From Tuctoria greenei (Eukaryota; Streptophyta; Magnoliopsida; Poales; Poaceae), in the NCBI GenBank assembly GCA_036927565.1, contig JAYESD010000002.1:229421605-229485604 (forward strand): 64,000 bases of DNA. The letters are read 5' to 3'. Position 1 is the first letter of the stretch. Every line of letters starts with the position of its first letter. The translations under genes and the position numbers were made by a program. Below, in pieces: positions 30,463 to 40,434 of the stretch. The notes under the pieces were generated by a model. That model saw only the letters and a list, made by a program, of their open reading frames with translations. It did not search any database and was not told the DNA's origin.

Positions 30463-33080
30463 TTGACACCCGGTTTCGAAAATGAACCAAGTGCAGTACA
30501 TGTGTGCCCAGGATGTTTAACACATATATACAAGTGCATCACAAACAATATACATATAATTACCACAACACAAGTTATTAAATAAGTACTTTTATTACAC
30601 AATTCATTATATCCTCGAATACAAGCTCTAATGAATATTAATGACCAAATCAACTAATGCAGCGGAAATAGACTAAACTGAGCAACTAAGCAAAAGGGAT
30701 AACGCAGCTCCAATAGCACCACAGGCAAGACAACGGCAGCACACAGTCTAGAACTCCGCATTATCCTCAAGACACTCCCAACCATCACCTGAAACTGTTG
30801 GTGGGGGGTTGCAAGGGTGAGTACATGTCGTACTCAGCAAGCGTGGAAAATATGACATGTAGCGGATACAAATGATGACAATAATAAGGGCTAAGTGCTG
30901 AAAAGTACAGTAAAACATTTGAAAAAAACAATATACATCATGTATGTGAAGTAATCCCATCATAAACCATAATTAATAACATAGTTCCAGTCCATATTCC
31001 ATATCCATCATCCATATACCAATAACCATATTCAATACCAGAATTTAATTCATAACCATACATAACCATAATACCAACCATAACCATCCCAAATACCATC
31101 CCAATACCGAGTTCCCTCAAGTCATGTGAGGGTCCCGGTTGCTCATAACCGGGAGCACGGCTATCATGATAGTTTTAGACACACTCTGCAGAGGTTGTAC
31201 CGCTTTACCCACGTGTTTGTGATTTCATCACCTTTCGATGAGTATAGAATCTCAATTATGTCGTCTCACACTTCCTTAGGTGTGTGGCCAAGAGATCACA
31301 AAATAGCCTTTACAAAGGGATTACTAGCCTATTTAGACCCCACTGAGGTTTCACCGGTGGCGATGTCTCCCACTGAGCACGTCTTCAACCAAGGGCCCCC
31401 TCTTGAGCCATTCGGATCCCAGGGTAGTCCCACCAATTATCAACAAACCCAATCTGACTACTCCTTCCCCGAGCATCCTTAATGGTCCAAATAGCACTAG
31501 CAAACCCCTAATTAATCAGCTACGCCGCACCTATACTTGGCCTCGTGGTGGCACTGTAAATCCTGGATGGTCGCTCCACGAACCGGTCCTTAGATCTAAA
31601 GCAAGCAAAACCACCATAACATCCAACCCATGCACATACCAGGCTTGCTTAGATCACCCATTACCATATCATATTATCCAGTTCATGATAACCATAATAT
31701 CATCCATGCATAATTAAATTGAGTGGTATAGTTGTTTTCCCATCCCAGTTGATTATGCGAAGCAAAATGGTAAAAAGCCCTTCCCGACTCTCTACCATAA
31801 TTCCAGGTGACAAGGGTGGTTAAACAAAGCTAGTAAACTTCCTATCATAGGATTCCCATCAAATTGACAGAAGCATGCAATTTTGCAAACAAAACATTTA
31901 TTTCAAAACAGGATCAATATGCTTCAAGGACACTTGCTTTGCTCCGGCGGATAGGGTTGCTCAAGCGCTTGGATGTCTTGGTTCTGAAAATCCTCGTACA
32001 CGACCCCTTGAGCACTTCCCTCTACTCGTGATCACACATACAAGAAAATATATAGAAATCAACATGGTGAACACAAATTAATCAACATGCAATGACATGC
32101 ATGCATGCAAAGTTAAATAATTAATTAACTACGGTTGTTTATTAATTAGATGCGACTAGTTCATACGTGTTCATATGAGTTCACGGGGGTTTTAGCGGGG
32201 ATTAATGTTGCTGAAAATAAAAAGATGGTGCGACCACGATCAAACTACGTCTATTATATTCAACATGTTTGCTAAAATTCGCATCGGAAAACGTGGCCTA
32301 TCATAGATGCGGTGACTTTGAAGATCGCGGGATGGGGACGATGCGTAGATGAAATAGATGGCGCAAGGTCCTCCGGCGGCACGACGACGGCGAGGCAATG
32401 ATCTCCGGCGGACGACGGCACCCTGCTCTTCTTTTCCCTTTTTTTCCCTCTTCTTCCCTGGTGGCGCACCCTCTAGTGCTTCTCCCCTTTTTTTTTCTCT
32501 ACCACTAGGGTTTTTTTCTATGGTGGCGGCGCTGTTTTCTGGTGGCATTGGAAAATACGAAGCTTACGACCGAATATATAGGCGTGGGGCAAGGAGGGCG
32601 CGATCTAGAGGCCGAGTCGGCCTAGGACCGGCGGGCGGGCGCTGAGTCAGCGCGCGACGGAGTCGGTCATGCGGGCGGCGGTGGTGCGAGGGGCACGTGG
32701 CCCGGGCGTGGGCGTGCGGTGGTGCGCACGCGGGCGGCCAGCGCTGGCTGGGCCGGTTCGGCCTGTCCAGCGGGCGGGTGTTCTTTTCTTTTTTTCTTTT
32801 ACATATACAAATATTATTATATGTTTTTATTATATTTATATATATTATTTATTTATATATTTTTTTTGTTTCTTTAGGTTTCATAATTATATATATATTT
32901 ATATATATATTATTATTTTATCCCCTAATACATGTTTTATATTTTTATTTTCTTTTTCTTCTTTTGCTACACATATTTGTACATGTATGTTCTATATTTT
33001 ATTTTCTTTTTTTTTACTCTATTAATGTTTAATGCATGAACATGTATGCAATGCATTATGCAAAGATTTAGGGTGTTACA
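30463..33080 (-). repeat. Element B 5' LTR (about 2.6 kb)
   Basis: Starts TGTAACACCC at 33080; the end near 30463 reads ACCGGGTGTCAAA, where the CA terminus has decayed, so that boundary is approximate. The downstream two thirds match element D's LTR, including the shared block at 31115-31215 with CTATCATGATAG. The upstream part differs: an AT-rich tract at 32800-33010 and a GC-rich, CpG-rich tract at 32330-32780, with no CGGACTAGTCCG palindromes. Confidence 0.8.
32800..33015. repeat. AT-rich low-complexity tract in element B LTR
   Basis: Long T runs and TATATA stretches. The overlapping hydrophobic 'membrane-like' frames that result are low-complexity artefacts. Confidence 0.75.
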
Positions 33081-33945
33081 TTGAAGAAGGGAAGTGCCCG
33101 CTCTGCCAGTCTTGAGATGAACCGGCTGAGCGCAGCTAGACATCCAATTAGCTTCCAGACATCCTTGACGCGGGCTGGGGGCCGCATCTCTTCAATAGCC
33201 TTGATCTTCGCCGGATTTGCCTCAATTCCTCGATTAGTCAGCAAGAATCAAAGGAGCTTCCCGGAGCTAACCCCGAAGACACATTTGTCCAGATTTTGCT
33301 TGGTGCGTGTTATGCACAACTTGTCAAAGACGGCTTACAGGTTGTCAAGGAGTGATTCCTTTTTCTTCACCTTCATTACAATATCATCGACGTAGACTTC
33401 CACCAAGTCCCTAATAAGCTCTCCAAATGTTTTGTGCATGGATCGCACAAAAGTTGAAGCAACATTTTAGAGACGAAAAGGCATAGTAGTATAACAATAC
33501 AACCCATCTATTGTTATGAAGGCAGTATGCTCTTCATCTTCCATAGACGTTTGAATCTGATGATATCCAGAATATGCATCTAGGAAACACAATAGTTCGC
33601 ACCCAGAGGTGGAATCCACTATTTGGTCTATTCTAGGTAGTGGAAATGGGTCTTTAGGGCATGCCACATTCAAGGTGGTGTAGTCAATGCACATCCAAAG
33701 CTTCCCGCCAGTCTTCTATACAACAACTCGGTTTGCCAGCCACCGTGGATGGTGGACCTCTCGGATGAAACCAGCTTCAAGCAGGTTCTTGATCTCTTAT
33801 CTGATGAAATTCTGCCGCTCGACTGATTGCTTCCAAGGCTTTTGATGTACTGGCTGTGCATCGGGATATACCTTCAGTCTGTGCTCAATCACCTCCCCAG
33901 GGATCCCAATTATTTGTGACGGTTACCATGCAAACACGTCGACAT
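33081..33945 (-). pseudogene. Element C reverse transcriptase
   Basis: From 33945 downward: EVIEHRLKVYPDAQPVHQK, AGFIREVHHPRWLANRVVV, MCIDYTTLNVACPKDPFPLP then RIDQIVDSTSGCELL, FLDAYSGYHQIQ, the catalytic YVDDIVMK (about 33400-33377), and ARVKDVWKLIGCLAALSRFI, ending SRLAERALPFF at 33081 where element B begins. In-frame stops occur (for example after NFIR, RVVV and MPFRL). The signature CPKDPFPLPRIDQ is typical of Tat-lineage RT. Confidence 0.85.
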
Positions 33946-33987
33946 TCGCCCGGAGGAAAGTGATGAGCGCGAGTTCCTATTTGTTGT

Positions 33988-34833
33988 TCAGATCTCCCGA
34001 CATACAAGTGGTCTGGGAAGCATCAAAACCGATTTGGAAAACTTTGATAGGAATGTCGGTGTCACCAAATTGTTGCACGCGTGGTGCATAGGTTGAGCCT
34101 CGTTGACGAGAGCTTGGAGGTTGAGCAGCTGACTCCTTGCCGGATCCTTCCTCCTACGTTGTTGCAAGCGCGTGGAGTTCTTCCAATGCAGTGACTCTCG
34201 CATGCGATCCCTGCGGATCCAGAGAACGCCAGAAGGAGTCGGCATCTTCAACACCAAGTAGCCGTAATGAGATACAACTATAAACCTATACAGGGCTGTC
34301 CTACCTAGGATGGCGTTGAAGGGAAGGTTGATGTGCGCTACATCAAAGACCAACTTCTCGGACCTATAGTTGTCCCGAGTCCCAAAGGTCAACGGGAGTG
34401 TAATTGATCCGAGAGGAGTGATAGCTCCCGGACCTACTCCGGAGAAGGGACGTGAGGGGCGAAGGTCCGAGAGGCTAAGATGGATCTTCACGAACGCGAC
34501 GTAGCTGAGGAGGTTGAGCGCCGCACCTCCACCAACCAAGACATGATAGAGCTGGTCGTTGTTGATGGTAGGAGAAACCATCAATGGCAGTTGATCAACT
34601 TCGATCATGTTTCTCGGGCAATCCGAAGAATTGAAAGTTGTGGCAGTGTCCATCCACTTCTGATGAGGTTCTGCCTTGGCGGTGGGAGCTATGGCAGCCA
34701 TCTCCAGACGCATGGTATTGAGGATGCGCCGAGAGGTAATATCCCAAGACCCTCCATATATTGTATGGAGAGTCTTCCAACGCTCATTGTCAGAGATGTC
34801 AAAATCATTATCAACAGTATTGTAGAAGACCAT
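33988..34833 (-). pseudogene. Element C gag C-terminus and protease
   Basis: An open frame of 281 codons. It begins MVFYNTVDNDFDISDNERWK and contains the retropepsin-type segment YHVLVGGGAALNLLS (about 34560-34515). Relatives have VDGGAALN here, so the catalytic Asp appears replaced by Gly. GAITPLGSITLPLTFGT and INLPFNAILGRTALYRFI follow, as expected for the flap and helix region. That such a long frame stays open is notable, but the lost Asp argues it is inactive. Confidence 0.8.
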
Positions 34834-36388
34834 CAGGACCTTCTTGGGTTCCTGGAAACCTAGCTCCTGATCAGCTGGAGCTTCGTCGACCTTCTGCTTT
34901 CCTTCGTGTTGACGGAAAGCAGCTTCTTCCTAGCGCCTGTTGTTGCGTTGAAGAAGGCGCTTGACCTCGCGGCAGTCTTCAAGATTGTGGGTGTACGTTT
35001 TGTGGATCGGACATCACATCTTTTCACTGCCATCATCCTCAGATGATGGTCGTGGACGTTTTTTGGGGCATGGCCCCCGACCTCCGAGAGCTGCAGCTGC
35101 AGCAGCAGTAGGCGTGTCAGCCGATGACTTCTTCTTGCCGTTGGACATTTTTTTCTTTTTTTTCCACTGTCGAAGGAAGTAGCTTCAGCCTTGGAGGAGG
35201 ATTTACCAGCCTCCGGAGCTGGTTTGGAATGCATCTCTCAGCCCTCTACAACCCTAGCACATTTGTCGGCTAGGCTGAAGGGCTCTGTGACGCTACTGAC
35301 TTCTTTTGTTGCCAGCTTCTCCTGCATCTTATTATCTCTAACCCCCTATCGAAATGCAACAACGATAGAATCATTGGAGATGAAGCAATAGTATTCCATA
35401 CCAGAGAAAACCACTGGATGTATGATCGCAGCGATTCTACCATCTTCTGTTGTACGACAAACAGATTCAACTCTATGCCAGGTCGGGTGTAGGAGCTCCT
35501 GATGTTAGCAGTGAACTGGCGGCAAATCTCCACCCAACTGTTGATGGAGTCAGGTGAAAGACTCATGAACCAAGACCTTGCGATTCTGGTTATAGCCACT
35601 GGGAAGTAATTGGCCATAATTGCATCATTGCCTCCAATCGCGAGGATGGCAGTGGAGTAGATCTAGAGGAACTCGACGAGGTTAACAGTCCTGTCATACT
35701 TCTCCAGCAGATGAGGTCGGAACTTTGGAGGCCATTCGACCATGCAATGATCCATGGCCAGGACTGAACAGCCGCCCCCTACTCCCAAGGGAGAAGGGTT
35801 TTCTCGAGCCTCTCGCCTCTCGCGAGCACACTCGATATGGACACGTCCGTCCTGCCGCTTATATCGGTGGTCAAGCTCCAATCAGATATCATGCGTCGGT
35901 ACCCTCAACGTTGTATCAGTGCGGCATACCCCAGAGGGAAGCGACATCACTTGCTATGAAGGAGCGCATCTCCTGTGCTGTGACGCCTGAGGACCCAGTC
36001 TACCAGACAAGGTCCTGTTCCTTGAGGGAGCCTGCCCAGTAGGGGTCGGACCTTGGTTGCTGATTGCATCGGCTGCATCTGCAACCAGATGCTCCACATT
36101 AGCACGCCATTGTTCCATGGCTGCCGGAGGAGCTCCAGGCGCCGAAGGACGCTATAGCAAAGTACGCGCAGCCTTGATCGTGTTCTCCGAATTATTTGTC
36201 AATGTTGTGATTTATGCAAACTCTCCGTCTTGATGTCCGGTGTTGCATTTCGGACAAGCAGAAGGTGGTGGTGGTGGAATGACACCCGCCAGGACAATAG
36301 TATAGGCTGGCCATTGCACATTGGAGGGATTCCCTCCATCTGGCTGTCCAGCATGGCCATTGGATGATGCTGTGGCAGAATTCACCAT
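34834..36388 (-). pseudogene. Element C gag
   Basis: ATG at 36388 (MVNSA, shared with element E), then a proline-rich segment (about 36270) and ARTLL...MEQWRANVEHL. The capsid-type domain lies at 35617-35270: ANYFPVAITRIARSWFMSLS, SINSWVEICRQFTANIRSSY, LNLFVVQQKMVESLRSYIQW. A Lys-rich stretch (35170-35140) and a CPIHKTYTHNLEDCREVKRL segment near 34990-35015 follow; the latter is the usual single Cys/His motif of this family. Stops and frame shifts are frequent. Confidence 0.8.
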
Positions 36389-36404
36389 CTAAAAATCTAG
36401 AGCA

Positions 36405-36424
36405 GCCCCTACCTGGCGCGCAAA
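36405..36424 (-). other. Element C primer-binding region
   Basis: The minus strand after the LTR reads TTTGCGCGCCAGGTAGGGGC. It is shared with element E and differs from the initiator-Met type used by A, B, D, the Sirevirus and Cassandra. Confidence 0.65.
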
Positions 36425-37268
36425 TGTCGAAGTGTTGCTACGACACTTCCCCCAGTACTAATAAGGCATAGTCCGCGGAGGTTTTATTCGGTTGTGGCAC
36501 GCGTAAGATCAAGAGCGAGACGGTGACATAGAGGATTTTTACGTGGTTTGGGCTGCCTTAGCATAATACCTTACTCCACGGGGTGACTGTTTGTTGTATG
36601 AGAGTGTATGCGTTGTGTGTTTGTCAGCTTGAGTGGACTTGTCTCTACCGCATGACATGCCCTTTTATATGCTAAGGACTGGCCATTACATGATTCGCCT
36701 GGCCCGACAGGTGGCCCCGACTATATTGAACACCCTATAATGATCTACTGGTATTATGGGTGATTATCAGTGTAATAACACGTCTTAATGATAGTGTTAA
36801 TGGTATTGATGGTCCTCTGATCGAGCGTCATTAATATACTATTGATGACATGTTAACTAGGTCTTGTAACGGCTATTTTAATAACTCATTGAATGTCCGT
36901 GCCAATAGAGATCTAACAGTCTTCCCATTGCAGGCTTAGATCTGGAGGCTCGACACGTGGCAGCTCGAGAGCTTCTCTCTATAGGGAGGCAGGTCCGGAG
37001 GTGCTAAACACGTGGCAGCACTGGTGCTTCCCTCTACTAGGGGTTATGTCCGGGGTCACTAGACACATCGCAGGACCAGAGCTTCCTTATGAAGGGAGTC
37101 AGGTTCGACCCTACGATACACATGGTAGCATTGGAGCTACCCAACCAAGGGAGGCAGGTCCAATGTGGCGGGACACTTGGAGCCTTCAGAAGTCTTCAAC
37201 TTAGATAGGTGGAACTCCGTAGTTTTAATCACGATAAGAATGGGTACCTAGTATCCACGGTACTGATA
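36425..37268 (-). repeat. Element C 5' LTR (844 bp)
   Basis: Collinear with 18567-19412. In element sense it starts TATCAGTACC (relative to TGTCGGTACC in the other LTR, so the outermost bases have mutated) and ends TTCGACA. TATAAAA is at 36669-36663 on the minus strand. Its outer flank is CTATA at 37269-37273. Confidence 0.85.
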
Positions 37269-37934
37269 CTATAGTAATCCAATCTCATTCGGTGAAAAGT
37301 GGTTTCAAAAAAATACACAATAAGGACAGAGCATAGTGAGTTAGATACACATGAAGTGGATAAATATGATGAGAGTGGTTCTGATGGCCATAATGCACAT
37401 ATAGATGATGGTAGTGATAATCAGGATAACGAGGACGATGAAGACGATGAGTTTGATTGTGAGGAGATGTTGCGTCACATTGAACCACATGTATTGATTT
37501 CTATGGGAGCAATTATAGGTTTAACTAAAATGGAGACATTGCAGAATGCGACGACGAAGCTTTTATATGATGAATCAAAGAGTTGTGATAAAGAGTTTAC
37601 TATATCGTGTGCAGTCCTAGAACTACTAAAGTTGAAAGCCACACACAGATAGTTCAATTGTAGTTTCTCTGATCTTTTGAATCTTTTGGCAAAAATTCTT
37701 CCAAATCCCTATAAACTGCCCAGAAGCACTTATAAAGCGAAGAAACTTGTTTGCCTGATGTCACTAGGTGTGACAAAAATACACGCTTGTGTGAACCATT
37801 GTATTATGTGTCGCAAAGAGCATGAGCTCGCAACTAGATGCTACATCTACAGTGTCAGTAAATACAAGAAGGACTACAATCACCAATATATTACCAACAT
37901 GAGTAAGACCCTAAAGAATAAGAAGAGTTGATTG
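37269..37934 (+). pseudogene. CACTA-2 transposase, N-terminal region
   Basis: Frame 37299-37652 has a strongly acidic stretch (DDGSDNQDNEDDEDDEFDCE) followed by KMETLQNATTKLLYDESKS, and after a TAG continues as FSDLLNLLAKILPNPYKLP, TYKAKKLVCLMSLGVTKIHA then CVNHCIMCRKEHELATRCYI. This matches the region linking the transposase-associated domain to tnp2 in plant CACTA proteins, including the KIHACxxxCxxC motif. Confidence 0.75.
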
Positions 37935-39118
37935 GCCCTGAATGTTACAATGATGATACTTCTAATGATGCAGATAGGAAAAATAAGAGAAAGATTCTTT
38001 CCTTCGTGATGTTGTACCTTCCAGTAATTGATCGCTAGAAGCGTTTGTTCTCAAACCCCAGGGAGGTTGAACTTATGCGTTGGCATTGAGAGTAGTGCAG
38101 GATGAATGGTAAGCTGATTCGACACCCTGGTGATGTAACACAATGGAAAATTTTTGATATTCAGCATCGAGAGTTTGCAAAGGAAATCAGAAATGTAAGG
38201 TTTGCATTGGGTTCAAATGACTGTTTGGTGAAAAAAGAAACATAGACAACACCTGCCCCAAACCTACCGACCTGGTTGTCCCACAAAAGGAAATACATTT
38301 TGTTATCTATTCTTATCCAAGGTCTGAAACAAACTGGCGTCAAAATTGACGTGTTCTTGGAACCTCTAATGGAAGATATGGCAAAGATGTGGAATGAAGG
38401 GGTACGTACATGGGATGAGTACAAGTGGGAGTATTTCACTAAGATCAAGTGTATTCGTTACCGTTCATGATTATCCCATACTCTTTACATTATCGAGACA
38501 ATGGAAGGGAAGAAAGGTTGTGTAAGGTGCGTGCATGGAACAAGTTTTTTGTACCTCACTTCATCCAGAAAGACGTGTACATGAGATACCAACAATTCTT
38601 GACAGATACACACAAGTACCAGAAGATGAAAGAAGAATTTGATAACAAAACCAAAAATGTTGCTGCACTAAAACGTTACAGTGAAAAACTCGTGTTCGAA
38701 ATGTTCAAGAACATTTAAGGTTGCTTTCGGTAAGGGCGAAAAATATAAAGGAACAAAGAGAAAGAAAACTACATCTTTGGGTGATACAACAAACACGGCT
38801 TCCAAGAAACAGTCGGTTGTTTAGTCATCACATGTTTGTGTTTCTTCTTCAATGCAGTATCTTCCAAACTGGAAGGACCCGGAAATTTGCTATAGTATTG
38901 ATTTGATGCACTTTACAAAGAATGTATCTGGCAGCATCATTGGAACCTTGTTGGACATGCCGATGAAAGGAAAGGATGGATTAAAGTCACGTATGGACCT
39001 CGTAAATCTTGATATCAGACCAGAGCTTCGCCCGATAGAAAAGGCCAACAGGAAGCATTACATTCCCCTAGCTAGCTACAGCTTGACTCCAGAGGAGAAA
39101 AGGCAATTTCAGAATGCT
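37935..39118 (+). pseudogene. CACTA-2 transposase core (tnp2 family)
   Basis: Segments in order: NPREVELMRWH (about 38055), WKIFDIQHREFAKEIRNVRF then LGSNDC, KRKYILLSILIQGLKQTG, IDVFLEPLMEDMAKMWNEGV with DEYKWEYF (about 38280-38440), FFVPHFIQKDVYMRYQQFL with ALKRYSEKL (about 38545-38690), and LPNWKDPEICYSIDLMHFTK then NVSGSIIGTLLDMPMKGKDG (about 38860-38980). These are the tnp2 landmarks in the expected order; tnp2 cuts at CACTA ends. Many stops and frame changes interrupt it, and a 39-bp extra segment at 38823-38861 is a copy of 39281-39319. Confidence 0.8.
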
Positions 39119-39713
39119 TGTGTGGGATCAAAGTTCCCATAGTTTCTCATCCAATATCCACAAACTAGTGTTGATGAAAGACCTGTCTCTATTTGGCTAC
39201 AATTCTCACGACTGTCACATGATGATGACAGTGTTCCACGCCATTGCAATTAGGTTCATCAAACCAGAGCATATAAAAGTAGTCATCACATGTTTGTGTT
39301 TCTTCTTCAATGCAGTATCACAAAAGGTGATAGCAAGTGAAGACTTAGACTATTTGAAAATGTACATTGTCGAGACTATGTGCAAGATTGAGATGTGTTC
39401 CCCCCCATCCTTTTTTGATATGCAAGTACACCTAATCATACATCTCGTGGATCAGATAAAATCATTGGAGCCACTATATTTACATCATATGTTCCCATTG
39501 GATCTATATTTAGGAGTATTAAAGAGTTATGTGAAGAATCATACTCACCCAAAGGGTTCAATTATGGAAGGAGACACTACTGAAGAAGTGATCGAGGGTT
39601 GCGTTGATTACATCAAAGTTGGAAAGCAGATAGGTGTGCCTATAACAGTACATGAGGGTCGACTACGTGGGAGGGGCAAAGTAGATAAGAGAACTTTTAT
39701 CGTTCAGAATTAG
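39114..39713 (+). pseudogene. CACTA-2 DUF4218-type segment
   Basis: A 200-codon open frame, the longest intact piece of CACTA-2. It reads HSFSSNIHKLVLMKDLSLFG, SHDCHMMMTVFHAIAIRFI, VITCLCFFFNAVSQKVIASE, DMQVHLIIHLVDQIKSLEPL, HMFPLDLYLGVLKSYVKN and TTEEVIEGCVDYI. This follows tnp2 in plant CACTA transposases and is the standard neighbour. The start at 39114 is inside the protein, not a true start: the frame joins the tnp2 segment by a one-base slip near 39120. Confidence 0.8.
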
Positions 39714-39719
39714 AAATCA

Positions 39720-40434
39720 GTACCTTGTGCACATTTTGGTGTACTACAAAAGCTCGCTATAGTTGAGTCGTACATCGAGGAACACCATATTGAGCTTCAC
39801 AGAGAAAACCAAGGCCGCAGAGAGTACATGATCATGAGAGAGCACAAAAGTTGTTTCACTGAATGGTTAATGAACAAAATATACCTTATGGAGACTCTAC
39901 AGAAGAGGGAACAATGAAGAAGTTAGCTTTTGGCCCACCTCTTTTGGTGACGCCGTGGCAAGCATATGACATCAATGGGTACACATTCTACACAAAGGAA
40001 AAAGACGATAAGAGTGTTGCACAAAATAGTGGCGTTTGTAAAGAGGCTTATGATCCAAAAGGGCATAAGACCACATACTTCGGGTTCATAGAGCAAATAT
40101 GGGAACTCGATTATGGCAAAAGAATGCAAATGCCCGTGTTCAAGTGCCAATGGGTCAAACATCCTGATGGTGTGAAAGTGGACAACTATGGGCTGACACT
40201 GTAAACTTGAACAAAGTGGATTATAAAGATGACCTGTGGGTTCTCGCCGATCGCGTTGCACATGTTTTTTATGTACATGATCTGGGAACTAAGCAGATGT
40301 TGAGAATGTGGGAGATAATGAAGAGGAATATAATCAATATGAAGAGATGTACCTTTTTACCGATCTAGAAAACATCAAGCGCGTATAAAGAAGCATTAAA
40401 AGGATTTGAAACACTATTTGTCAGAAGATGTCAT
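39720..40434 (+). pseudogene. CACTA-2 DUF4216-type segment, C-terminus cut by element D
   Basis: The frame 39863-40204 reads LAFGPPLLVTPWQAYDINGY then TFYTKEKDDKSVAQNSGVC, HKTTYFGFIEQIWELDYGKR and MPVFKCQWVKHPDGVKVDNY, typical of the DUF4216 region at the end of plant CACTA transposases. After a stop, DDLWVLADRVAHVFYVHD follows in another frame. Element D begins at 40435; the rest of the element resumes at 61406. Confidence 0.75.

Larger units (their letters stand above)
27479..33080 (-). mobile_element. Element B: 3'-truncated Tekay-type chromovirus nested in element C
   Basis: On the minus strand: 5' LTR from 33080 (starts TGTAACACCC), primer site, gag, protease, RT and the first codons of RNase H, then an abrupt end inside the string AYASR at about 27479. 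RNase H body, integrase, chromodomain and 3' LTR are missing, and no target duplication is found. The protein pieces are very close to those of element D. Element C resumes on both sides (RT at 33081, RNase H linker at 27478), with some C sequence also lost. Confidence 0.85.
18567..37268 (-). mobile_element. Element C: Tat-lineage Ty3/gypsy retrotransposon with antisense ORF
   Basis: On the minus strand: 5' LTR (37268-36425), primer site, gag, protease, RT, RNase H, second (archaeal-type) RNase H, integrase, a 3' region with 72-bp repeats and an antisense gene on the plus strand, then the 3' LTR (19412-18567). The dual RNase H and the antisense 3' ORF place it in the Tat lineage (Grande/Retand/Ogre relatives). 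Flanks are CAATA (18562-18566) and CTATA (37269-37273), a 4-of-5 duplication match. Element B interrupts it at 27479-33080. Confidence 0.88.

Noticed and set aside
32669..33032. Hydrophobic frames suggesting membrane proteins
   Set aside because: They come from T-rich and TA-rich low-complexity DNA in the element B LTR.
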